From Prevotella sp. CAG:1058 (lineage in GTDB: Bacteria; Bacteroidota; Bacteroidia; Bacteroidales; Bacteroidaceae): a DNA stretch of 16,526 bases. A model generated the notes under the pieces. That model saw only the letters and a program-made list of their open reading frames with translations, did no database searches and was not told the DNA's origin. Where the stretch lies: contig HF986682.1 of assembly GCA_000433175.1 (NCBI GenBank), forward strand, positions 1 to 16,526. The letters are read 5' to 3'. Position 1 is the stretch's first letter; the number at the start of each line of letters is the position of its first letter. Both the position numbers and the translations under genes were made by a program. Positions 7,047 through 13,229 of this stretch are shown piece by piece.

Positions 7047-8153
7047 ATGAATAAGAATATGACAAGTTTCTTGTATAAACAGAACATACCAGGTGCCAGC
7101 AGGCAATGTTTTGCTGCGTTGTTGAAGACGTTTGCCGCCACGTTGCTCTTGCTTGTGTGTGCCGTTGAGGTTACATATGCACAGCCTGCCGCACGCAGGC
7201 GCCAGCAGCAGGAGCAGAATGCCCAAAACGCCCAAAGCCTAACAACGAGGGCCCGGATTTCATATCCTGTTGCGGCGAAGATGTCAGAGGACGTCGTTTG
7301 GCGCAGGGACATTTATCGTGAGATACTGCTTCAGGAAGACGAAAATGCACCGTTGTATTATCCTACCGAGCCAGTAGGGTCGCAGATGAACCTGTTCACT
7401 TATCTTTTCAGGCTGATGATGCGCAACACTATTCCTGCTTACGAGTACCGCCTTGACGGTAACGAGGTGTTCACGGATTCTGCGAAGATCAACCGTATGG
7501 CGTTTCTCGACAACTACCACATATACTATGAGCGCAGCAACCGCGGCGTGCGCATAGACGACAGCGACATACCGTCTGCTGAGGTGAAATCGTATTACGT
7601 GAAGGAGAGTGCTTATTACGACCAGGCTTCCGCAACATTCCATGTCAAGCCGATAGCCATCTGCCCGGTGTTGTGGCGCACTGACGATTTCGGCGACGGC
7701 GAACAGAAATATCCCTTGTTCTGGGTTAAGTATGACGACATTGCTCCATATCTTAGCAAGCAGGTCGTAATGACCAGCAATCTGAACAATGCCGCAACCA
7801 TGAGCATGGACGATTATTTCACCCGGAACATGTACAGGGGCAAGATATATAAGACTACCAACATGCTTGGCCGTACGCTTGCACAATATTGCCCTACCGA
7901 CTCTGCACTTGCCAAGGAGCAACGGCGTATAGAAGGAGAGCTTGCTGCGTTTGAGAAGAATATCTGGGGCGACCAGGCACGCAAGGACTCTCTCGACAGC
8001 ATAGCAAAGGCTGATGTGAAAGACAAGAAGAGCAAGAAGGCTAAAAGCAACAGGCGTGCGTCGTCTTCGGTGAAGCGTAGCAGTTCGAAGAGCAAGTCTT
8101 CGTCGTCAGGTTCTTCCGCAGCACGTGTAACCGTGCGCCGTCAGAGGCATTGA
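7047..8153 (+). CDS. porN: Type IX secretion ring protein PorN/GldN
   Basis: The 368-residue product is the periplasmic ring partner of PorK. The N-terminus carries a signal peptide with a long n-region (about 25 residues) before a hydrophobic core and a cleavage site near VTYAQ (about residue 45). The GldN domain follows, including DVVWRRDIYREI, then PLYYPTEP, a central NRGVRIDDSDIPS block, and YPLFWVKYDDIAPYL. The last 48 residues (321-368) form a lysine-, serine- and arginine-rich low-complexity tail that should be disordered and very basic. It is last in the porPKLMN run, 17 bases after porM, and is followed within 11 bases by a strong terminator. A start at the internal Met5 is also possible. 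Family assignment is firm; the role of the tail is unknown. Confidence 0.96.
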   Translation: MNKNMTSFLYKQNIPGASRQCFAALLKTFAATLLLLVCAVEVTYAQPAARRRQQQEQNAQNAQSLTTRARISYPVAAKMSEDVVWRRDIYREILLQEDENAPLYYPTEPVGSQMNLFTYLFRLMMRNTIPAYEYRLDGNEVFTDSAKINRMAFLDNYHIYYERSNRGVRIDDSDIPSAEVKSYYVKESAYYDQASATFHVKPIAICPVLWRTDDFGDGEQKYPLFWVKYDDIAPYLSKQVVMTSNLNNAATMSMDDYFTRNMYRGKIYKTTNMLGRTLAQYCPTDSALAKEQRRIEGELAAFEKNIWGDQARKDSLDSIAKADVKDKKSKKAKSNRRASSSVKRSSSKSKSSSSGSSAARVTVRRQRH

Positions 8154-8163
8154 TTCGTTTATT

Positions 8164-8195
8164 CCTGCCCCGGTTCGGCGGGGCAGGTTATTATT
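8164..8195 (+). terminator. Intrinsic terminator of the porPKLMN operon
   Basis: CCTGCCCCG (8164-8172) pairs perfectly with CGGGGCAGG (8179-8187) around the loop GTTCGG, a 9-pair GC-rich stem followed by the T-rich run TTATTATT. It lies 10 bases after the porN stop codon and marks the end of the secretion operon, so the next gene is probably expressed separately. Confidence 0.9.
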
Positions 8196-8215
8196 AACTT
8201 TAAATAATTATGTGT

Positions 8216-8818
8216 ATGAGAAAATTGTTTACATTGGTTGTCCTTGTGGCGGCAACATTGGTTACTATTCCTGCCCAGGCCCAGTTCAAGTTCGGTCTGA
8301 AGGGTGGTTTGAATCTTACTGACATGTCGTTTAGTGTCGATGATGTCGATGTTTCCAACCGTGCTGGATTCTTCATTGGCCCGACTGCCAAGTTCACCTT
8401 GCCTATCGTTGGCCTCGGACTTGACGCTTCAGTGTTGTACGACCAGCGCGAGGCAAAATTGAAAGGTACCGACGATAAGATTAAGCAGCAGGCAATAAAC
8501 ATTCCCATCAACCTTCGTTACGACATAGGTCTTGGCAGTCTTGCTGCCGTTTACCTTGCAGCAGGTCCTCAGTTCGGCTTCAACATAGGTGACAAGCACC
8601 AAACACTTGTGGAGGATGTTTCAGAATGGAAACTCAATGATTCCAACTTCAGCGTAAACGTCGGACTCGGTGTAATGCTGCTCGGCCACTTGCAGGTTGG
8701 TGCCAACTACAACATTGTATGCGGCAAGACAGGTGAAGTTACAGTGATTGACGGTGTTGAGGAGGCTTTCCGCGGCCGTTCAAACACATGGCAGATTTCT
8801 GCAGCATATTATTTCTAA
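8216..8818 (+). CDS. Small outer-membrane beta-barrel protein (PorT-like porin family)
   Basis: The roughly 200-residue product has a clean signal peptide (MRKLFTLVVLVAATLV, cleavage after PAQAQ). The mature protein opens with KFGLKGGLNLTDM, typical of the outer-membrane beta-barrel family often labelled PorT family or porin family in Bacteroidetes. Alternating hydrophobic strands such as AVYLAAGPQFGFNIG and FSVNVGLGVMLLGHLQVGANYN follow. It ends in an aromatic strand, ISAAYYF, with the terminal Phe typical of outer-membrane barrels. An eight-stranded barrel is likely. I chose the ATG at 8216 over the in-frame ATG at 8210 because it gives the standard signal peptide. The strong terminator upstream argues against co-transcription with porN, and the resemblance to PorT is at family level only; I cannot say it serves type IX secretion. 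It ends at a shared bidirectional terminator. Confidence 0.88.
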   Translation: MRKLFTLVVLVAATLVTIPAQAQFKFGLKGGLNLTDMSFSVDDVDVSNRAGFFIGPTAKFTLPIVGLGLDASVLYDQREAKLKGTDDKIKQQAINIPINLRYDIGLGSLAAVYLAAGPQFGFNIGDKHQTLVEDVSEWKLNDSNFSVNVGLGVMLLGHLQVGANYNIVCGKTGEVTVIDGVEEAFRGRSNTWQISAAYYF

Positions 8819-8841
8819 GAAGATTCAATTACGAATTAGGA

Positions 8842-8887
8842 CATAAAAAATGGAGGTCTCCGTCAAGGAAGGCCTCCATTTTTTATG
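8842..8887. terminator. Bidirectional terminator between the barrel gene and priA
   Basis: CATAAAAAATGGAGG (8842-8856) is perfectly complementary in inverted order to CCTCCATTTTTTATG (8873-8887). A T-G wobble and two more pairs extend the stem to 8859/8870, leaving a loop of about 10 bases. Each strand has a run of six T after the stem, so it can stop transcription from both converging genes. Confidence 0.92.
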
Positions 8888-8956
8888 TTGCCGGTCTTAC
8901 GACATTTCCGCTTACCGTACGGTTTTATCACAGCCGTGCGCACGGTTGTTTGCATT

Positions 8957-11233
8957 TTAAAGCGGATCGACGTCGAAATATATCTGTACGGTTTTATAGC
9001 GTTTGTCCTGCAATATGCTGTTTTTCCCCATGTTCAGGTACAGGCGCACCTTGTCACGGTCGAGTCCGTTTTCCAGTTTTATGACTATTTTCCTTATGTT
9101 TAGTGTCTTAACCTTCGACACTGCAGGCTTGTCGGGTCCGAGTATGCGGTCGGCAAACCAAGAGCGTAACACTTTTCCCAGTTCCTTTGCTGCCGAGTCG
9201 GCCACAGTGTCGTCCTTATGTTTCAGGTAAACGCAGACGATGTGGTAGAAAGGAGGATAGCGGAACAGGCTACGCTCCTCTATCAGGTCGGTGTAGAAGC
9301 CGTCCGTATCGTTGTTGACGACTTGCGTTATTACCGGCAGCTCAGGACTTTTAGTTTGCAGTATCACCAAGCCGCGCTTGCCTTTACGGCCGGCGCGTCC
9401 GCTGACTTGCGCCATCATGGTGAATGCGTGTTCGTAAGCGCGGAAGTCGGGATAGTTGAGCATTGAGTCGGCATTAAGTATTCCGACCACCGAAACGCGG
9501 TCAAAGTCAAGCCCCTTGCTTATCATTTGCGTGCCGATAAGTATGTCAGTGCGGTGTGCGGCGAAGTCGCTGATTAGCCGTTCGTATGCGTTGCGCGTGC
9601 GCGTGGTGTCGAGGTCCATGCGCGCCACCCGTGCCTCGGGAAACAGTTGCATCACCTTGTCCTCAACCTTCTCCGTGCCGTAGCCCCGTCCGCGCAGGTC
9701 TTTGCTGCCGCAACACGGGCAGACGTCAGGCACGGGGTATGTTCTTCCGCAGTAGTGGCACGTCAGTTGGCCCAGCGTCTTGTGGTAAGTCAGCGATACG
9801 TCGCACGTCTCACATCTCGGAACCCAACCGCATTCCCTGCATTCTATCATCTGTGCGAAGCCGCGGCGGTTCTGGAACAGTATCACCTGCTCGCCGTTGT
9901 CGAGCGCCTTGCGCATTGCCGTCAGCAGGACCGGTGAGAAGAGGCCGTTCATCATCTTGCGGCGTGCCAGGTCCTTTATGTCCACCACCGTGGTTTCAGG
10001 CAGCTGCATGTCGCCGTAGCGCTTGTCCAGCCTGACGTAACCGTATTTGCCGATTTTGGCGTTGTGCCATGTCTCGGCGCACGGGGTGGCCGAGCCGAGC
10101 AGCACTTTTGCCCCTGCTGCCTGTGCCAGCATTATCGCCGTAGAGCGTGCATGGTAGCGCGGGGCGGGGTCTTGCTGCTTGAAAGATGTCTCGTGCTCCT
10201 CGTCGATGATGACGAGTCCAAGCCTGACGAATGGCAGCAGCACGGCTGAACGCGCACCGAGGATTACGTCGTATGGGGTTTGCGACATTTGCTTCTTCCA
10301 AATCTCCACGCGCTCGGCGTCAGAGTACTTTGAATGGTATATGCCGAGCCTGTCACCGAACACCGCTTGGAGGCGTTGGCGTATCTGGACGGTTAGCGCA
10401 ATTTCTGGCAGTAGGTAAAGCACTTGCTTGTGTTCGGCAAGGGCTTGGCGGATGAGGTGTATGTAGATTTCTGTCTTGCCGCTCGAAGTGACGCCGTGTA
10501 ACAGCACAACATTCTTCTTTAAGAAAGCGAAGACTATTTGATTGTAGGCTTCCTGCTGGGCTTCGTTCAGGGGCTTTATGTTGTCGAGATGCGGCTCGCC
10601 GCCGTGGTTGAGGCGTCCCACTTCGCGCTCGTAAGCCACGAGAAACTTTCTGTCAACAAGGTTTTTGATTATAGCCGACGTGCAGTGGGACGTGTTCATC
10701 AGTTCGTCGCGCGTCAGTTCGGCCACGGGGGTGCGTACAGCCGTGGCCTCGATGGTGTCCCAATGCGTCATGGCGAGAAAGTCGGTAAAGGCTTTCAGCT
10801 GACCGGGGGCGCGCCTGAGCATATCCAAGGCCACGCCGAGTGCGCGTTCGTTTCTGAGCGCCGGAGCAAGTGCGAGGCACGTTTCGGTCTTGGGGCGGTA
10901 AGCGTCCACCGACTTCAATCCGCCGGGCAGCGCCGCCGAAAGCACGTCGCCGGGGGCGGCCATATAGTAAGTCGAAATCCATCGCCACAGCTCCAGCTGC
11001 CCGTCGGTGACTATGCGTGCGTCGTCGAGCACTAATTTTACGTCCTTGACGGCGAACTGCGGTTTGTTTTCATGCTTGCGGACGACAAGTCCCACGTATG
11101 TCTTGTTCCTGCCGAAAGGCACGAGTACGCGCCGTCCGCGCTCTGCCGAGGCTTCCAGCTCCGGCGGAACGGAATAAGTAAAAAGGCCTTCGAGCGGCAC
11201 GGGAAGGAGGACGTCGATGTAATGGCAGGACAT
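8957..11233 (-). CDS. priA: Primosomal protein N' (replication restart helicase PriA)
   Basis: The 758-residue product is the superfamily 2 DNA helicase that reloads the replisome at stalled forks. The N-terminal DNA-binding region opens with YIDVLLPVPLEGLFTYSVP and VLVPFGRNKTYVGLV. The helicase core has Walker A GVTSSGKT (247-254), motif II DEEH (344-347), GSATP (380-384) and the C-terminal motifs GTQMISKGLDFD (567-578) and QVSGRAGR (609-616). Between the two helicase lobes is the zinc-binding insertion with eight cysteines at 465, 468, 474, 477, 492, 495, 505 and 508, which binds two zinc ions in known PriA. All catalytic elements are intact. Length is close to the family norm. The ATG at 11233 lies 11 bases after the stop of a 34-codon gene on the same strand, so priA may be co-transcribed with the two small genes upstream. 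Confidence 0.98.
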   Translation of the reverse strand: MSCHYIDVLLPVPLEGLFTYSVPPELEASAERGRRVLVPFGRNKTYVGLVVRKHENKPQFAVKDVKLVLDDARIVTDGQLELWRWISTYYMAAPGDVLSAALPGGLKSVDAYRPKTETCLALAPALRNERALGVALDMLRRAPGQLKAFTDFLAMTHWDTIEATAVRTPVAELTRDELMNTSHCTSAIIKNLVDRKFLVAYEREVGRLNHGGEPHLDNIKPLNEAQQEAYNQIVFAFLKKNVVLLHGVTSSGKTEIYIHLIRQALAEHKQVLYLLPEIALTVQIRQRLQAVFGDRLGIYHSKYSDAERVEIWKKQMSQTPYDVILGARSAVLLPFVRLGLVIIDEEHETSFKQQDPAPRYHARSTAIMLAQAAGAKVLLGSATPCAETWHNAKIGKYGYVRLDKRYGDMQLPETTVVDIKDLARRKMMNGLFSPVLLTAMRKALDNGEQVILFQNRRGFAQMIECRECGWVPRCETCDVSLTYHKTLGQLTCHYCGRTYPVPDVCPCCGSKDLRGRGYGTEKVEDKVMQLFPEARVARMDLDTTRTRNAYERLISDFAAHRTDILIGTQMISKGLDFDRVSVVGILNADSMLNYPDFRAYEHAFTMMAQVSGRAGRKGKRGLVILQTKSPELPVITQVVNNDTDGFYTDLIEERSLFRYPPFYHIVCVYLKHKDDTVADSAAKELGKVLRSWFADRILGPDKPAVSKVKTLNIRKIVIKLENGLDRDKVRLYLNMGKNSILQDKRYKTVQIYFDVDPL

Positions 11234-11244
11234 TACAAATGCGC

Positions 11245-11349
11245 TTAAAGGTTCTCAAGCCATTTCTTTCCGCGCTTTGTGCAAGTCCAAAGATAAATGC
11301 CTCCAACCACGATTACGCCAATAGAGAATATTAATCCAAGTCCTTCCAT
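11245..11349 (-). CDS. 34-residue single-span membrane microprotein
   Basis: This is a very short frame, below usual gene-finder limits: ATG at 11349 and TAA at 11247-11245. The product has a hydrophobic N-terminal span (GLGLIFSIGVIVVGGIYLW, about residues 3-21), then TCTKRGKKWLENL, a basic and amphipathic end. This layout predicts an N-out/C-in single-span protein. The start lies 2 bases after the stop of the DUF6722-like gene (TGATTATG), so translation is probably coupled, and priA begins 11 bases after its stop. I recall tiny proteins ending in GKKWL(A/E)NL in other Bacteroidales, which supports it as a real gene, but I cannot verify this. No function is known to me. Confidence 0.65.
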   Translation of the reverse strand: MEGLGLIFSIGVIVVGGIYLWTCTKRGKKWLENL

Positions 11350-11351
11350 AA

Positions 11352-11594
11352 TCATTCCAATATCTTATTAGCCAGCATGGCAGACAATACGGTAAGCACC
11401 AACCCGGTGATGATGACTGACAAGTTGGCTTCACCGCCGCCGTCAGTGAACAGCTGCGTTATGACACCTATTACGAGACCGGCGAAACTCAACTTTGACA
11501 GGTCGTAGAAATACCCTGCCAGTCTGTCGCGCCGTTGGTTGTCACGCTCACGCGCATTATCCACCTTGTTTTGCCTTGAACTGAAATTGCCCAT
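11352..11594 (-). CDS. Small membrane protein, DUF6722-like
   Basis: The 80-residue product (from the ATG at 11594) has a charged N-terminus (residues 1-25, rich in R, D, N and Q), the segment RLAGYFYDLSKLSFAGLVIG, and two membrane spans separated by a short Gly-rich acidic loop. The arrangement of LxxYFxDxSKLxFAGxVIG followed by two spans matches small Bacteroidetes proteins I recall as DUF6722; the family label is from memory. The longer frame to 11639 would place the start on top of the -7 promoter element, so I prefer 11594. It is first in a run of three tightly spaced minus-strand genes ending in priA. Function unknown. Confidence 0.75.
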   Translation of the reverse strand: MGNFSSRQNKVDNARERDNQRRDRLAGYFYDLSKLSFAGLVIGVITQLFTDGGGEANLSVIITGLVLTVLSAMLANKILE

Positions 11595-11627
11595 CAATGA
11601 TTTGTCCTTGTATATGGTTACTTTATG

Positions 11628-11635
11628 CAAAGGTA
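11628..11635 (-). promoter_or_regulatory. -7 promoter element for the DUF6722-like gene and priA
   Basis: On the minus strand this reads TACCTTTG, an exact match to TAnnTTTG. A TTTG (plus-strand CAAA at 11660-11663) lies 24 bases upstream, longer than the usual 19-21 spacing, so the -33 element is doubtful. Transcription would start about 30 bases before the ATG at 11594, and no other promoter is evident for the two genes downstream. Confidence 0.55.
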
Positions 11636-11770
11636 GCAAAATCAGTGCTGAATTTAAAACAAATATTGAAAAATGTCACCGCTGTTAATCATTTTTTGCA
11701 AACGCATTTTACATCATCCGCAATGCAGCACGGCAAAAATCACACATCACCCTACGCCGCGCAGCCCGAT

Positions 11771-11800
11771 TATGAATTATAAATTATGAATTATGAATTA
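11771..11800. repeat. AT-rich tandem repeat of ATGAATT units
   Basis: TATGAATTATA, AATTATGA, ATTATGA and ATTA run together, based on a 7-base unit ATGAATT that is itself near-palindromic around AATT. It lies immediately downstream of the AraC-family stop codon, so the transcript can form AT hairpins there. Similar AATTA-rich repeats are common between Bacteroidales genes. The rest of the 166-base gap up to 11640 holds nothing I can identify. Confidence 0.6.
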
Positions 11801-11805
11801 AAAAA

Positions 11806-12678
11806 CTATTCGCCCATTCCGTTGAGCTTCCGGCGCAGTTCGTTAGGTGTGCATCCGAAATACTTCTTGACATACCTTCCGAAGAACGATGTATTGGGAA
11901 ATTCCAACTCGACGGAGATTTCCTTTACCGACTTGCGCGAGTTTTTAAGAAGCCTCTCAATGTCTTTGGCTACATAGCCGTCGATTATCTTGGATGCGTT
12001 GAGGCGGCTTACCTTCTTGCAGATTACCGATAGGTATTTGGGCGTTATGTTTAGCTTGTCCGCGTAAAACGCCACGTTGCGGCGTTTCGGATATGCGGTT
12101 GAGAGTATTTCAATGAATTTGTTGAATATGTTTTCGCTTGACGATATCGGGTGCGGTTTTGACCTGAGAAGGTTGTCGAAGGAGTTGTGGAAGTCGTAAG
12201 TCAGCGCTTCCACGAGCGCGTTTATCACATACTCGCGGTATGGGTTGGCCGTGTCGGCAAACTTGTCCTTGAGCAGTTCGAAATAGCGGTTGAATATCGA
12301 CACTTCACTTTCGGTCAGGTGGATATTGGGGTTCTGCTCAAAAAACATCTTGAAGTTCCAGTTCCTCACACTTGTCGGAAGCATGTTGAACGCATAGTCT
12401 ACCGACATGAATATTGCCTTGAACTTGAAATCATCGCTTATTTTGCCGTTTTCAATTATAACTTCAGGCAGGCATATCAGCAAGTCGTTGGTCTGGGCTG
12501 TGTATGTCTGGCCGTTTATGTCGACACTTACCTTGCCTTGACAGCACAACACTATCATCACGCCGTTGATGTGTACGATGCTTTGGGAATCGAAATCCTC
12601 TATGTTTTCGGCTATTGCTATAGCTCCGTTTTCGAAAAGAACAGGTTTCCTGACCTTGTATTCGTTCCTTTTTTCCAT
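11806..12678 (-). CDS. AraC-family transcriptional regulator
   Basis: The 290-residue product has the usual two-part build. The N-terminal part (about 1-125) looks like a cupin-type sensing domain (INGVMIVLCCQGKVSVDINGQ, then TNDLLICLPEVII). The C-terminal part is the double helix-turn-helix AraC domain: first unit about 201-222 (NVAFYADKLNITPKYLSVIC), second about 250-285 (SVKEISVELEFPNTSFFGRY, then KKYFGCTPNELRR), ending with the family's F-x-R-x-(F/V)-K-x-x-x-G-x-(T/S)-P-x-x-(F/L)-R pattern. No signal peptide or membrane segment is present. It is divergent from the RND efflux operon, with about 550 bases between the two starts, so it is a natural candidate to control that pump; this is inferred from position only. 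The inducer is unknown. Length is typical. Confidence 0.93.
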   Translation of the reverse strand: MEKRNEYKVRKPVLFENGAIAIAENIEDFDSQSIVHINGVMIVLCCQGKVSVDINGQTYTAQTNDLLICLPEVIIENGKISDDFKFKAIFMSVDYAFNMLPTSVRNWNFKMFFEQNPNIHLTESEVSIFNRYFELLKDKFADTANPYREYVINALVEALTYDFHNSFDNLLRSKPHPISSSENIFNKFIEILSTAYPKRRNVAFYADKLNITPKYLSVICKKVSRLNASKIIDGYVAKDIERLLKNSRKSVKEISVELEFPNTSFFGRYVKKYFGCTPNELRRKLNGMGE

Positions 12679-12710
12679 TATTATTTCGATGAAAAATTTT
12701 TAAACAGCTG

Positions 12711-12730
12711 CAAAGGAACACATTTTGTGT
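12711..12730 (-). promoter_or_regulatory. Possible AraC gene promoter with overlapping palindrome
   Basis: On the minus strand 12718-12711 reads TTCCTTTG, one mismatch from TAnnTTTG, about 33 bases upstream of the ATG at 12678. Directly upstream is the palindrome ACACATTTTGTGT (12718-12730), with arms ACACA/TGTGT. A protein bound there would cover the promoter, which would fit autoregulation. No -33 match was found, so confidence is low. Confidence 0.4.
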
Positions 12731-12920
12731 GAAATAATGCCTATCTGAATTTCTTTATAAATAGTCTGTTTTTCGTCATGCTTGTTAAATATAATGAAAA
12801 CCGCTTTAATATATGCGCCCTCTTTTCCGGCTGTTTTTCTGCCGTATGTGCGGGCTTCTTGGGTGGTTTATTGCCGTCGGTTTGTATCGTATTGAATATC
12901 AACAAGTTACAATATGCCGT

Positions 12921-12981
12921 CTTTTGCGTTATAAAAGACCGCCTTTTACAGCCTGAAAGGTTACCTTTTATAAGCTAAAAG
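12921..12981. repeat. Second 11-base-register array of alternating inverted hexamers
   Basis: Six sites start at exactly 11-base intervals and alternate in orientation: CTTTTG 12921, TAAAAG 12932, CTTTTA 12943, TGAAAG 12954, CTTTTA 12965, TAAAAG 12976. Each 22-base pair of sites is a small hairpin, for example GTCTTTT with AAAAGAC around 12919-12938 and ACCTTTT with AAAAGGT around 12963-12983. The sequences between sites differ, so the register is kept while the rest varies. It lies in the divergent region upstream of both the AraC gene and the efflux operon, and has the same design as the array at 36-124. Confidence 0.8.
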
Positions 12982-13131
12982 GTGGCATATCAGCAAACTG
13001 TAAGTGTACGGCGTCTGCCATGCCGGTTGCCTGGGTCGTGCCGGAGGGTTTTGTATTTATGCGTGCTGATGCCTGTGATTGTACGTAAAGGTGTTGTGCT
13101 TAAATGTAATCGGATATGTCCTAATTTTCCT

Positions 13132-13152
13132 AATGTTTCCAAATGGAACATT
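13132..13152. promoter_or_regulatory. Operator-like dyad upstream of the efflux operon
   Basis: AATGTTTCC (13132-13140) and GGAACATT (13145-13152) are inverted copies with one bulged T, separated by AAAT. The centre is about 52 bases upstream of the -7 element at 13194. A second palindrome, ACGTACGT, lies at 13160-13167, where the -33 element should be. Either could be bound by the divergent AraC protein, but this is inference. Confidence 0.35.
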
Positions 13153-13193
13153 CATGTAGACGTACGTAAGAGAAATAAAGGTCAAAACACATC

Positions 13194-13201
13194 TATCTTT
13201 G
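13194..13201 (+). promoter_or_regulatory. -7 promoter element of the efflux operon
   Basis: TATCTTTG matches TAnnTTTG exactly and is identical to the -7 element at 447-454. No TTTG is present at the -33 distance; that place is taken by the GTACGTAAG and ACGTACGT motifs, which suggests a promoter that needs an activator. Transcription would start near 13207. Confidence 0.6.
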
Positions 13202-13229
13202 CACGACTTTTTTAAATATGGAATGTGTT

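Larger units (their letters stand above)
12679..13229. other. Divergent regulatory region between the AraC gene and the efflux operon
   Basis: This gap has no convincing gene. Open frames at about 12778-12978 and 12982-13215 (+) resemble no family and cross the repeat array and the promoter. From left to right it holds the AraC-side -7 element and palindrome (12711-12730), an AT-rich part, the periodic hexamer array (12921-12981), two GTACGTAA octamers (13081-13088 and 13162-13169), an operator-like dyad (13132-13152) and the -7 element of the efflux operon (13194-13201). The length is generous for a simple divergent promoter pair. Confidence 0.6.

Noticed and set aside
7284..7922. 212-residue minus-strand open frame
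   Set aside because: Shadow of porN; translation shows no family features.
10538..11035. 165-residue plus-strand open frame
   Set aside because: Antisense to the intact N-terminal half of priA.
11597..11639. N-terminal extension of the DUF6722-like protein to the ATG at 11639
   Set aside because: It would put the start codon on the likely -7 promoter element; the ATG at 11594 leaves a normal leader and a charged N-terminus.
12778..13215. Two consecutive plus-strand frames (66 and 77 residues) before the adaptor gene
   Set aside because: They cross the repeat array, operator-like dyad and -7 promoter element, and the translations look like random sequence.
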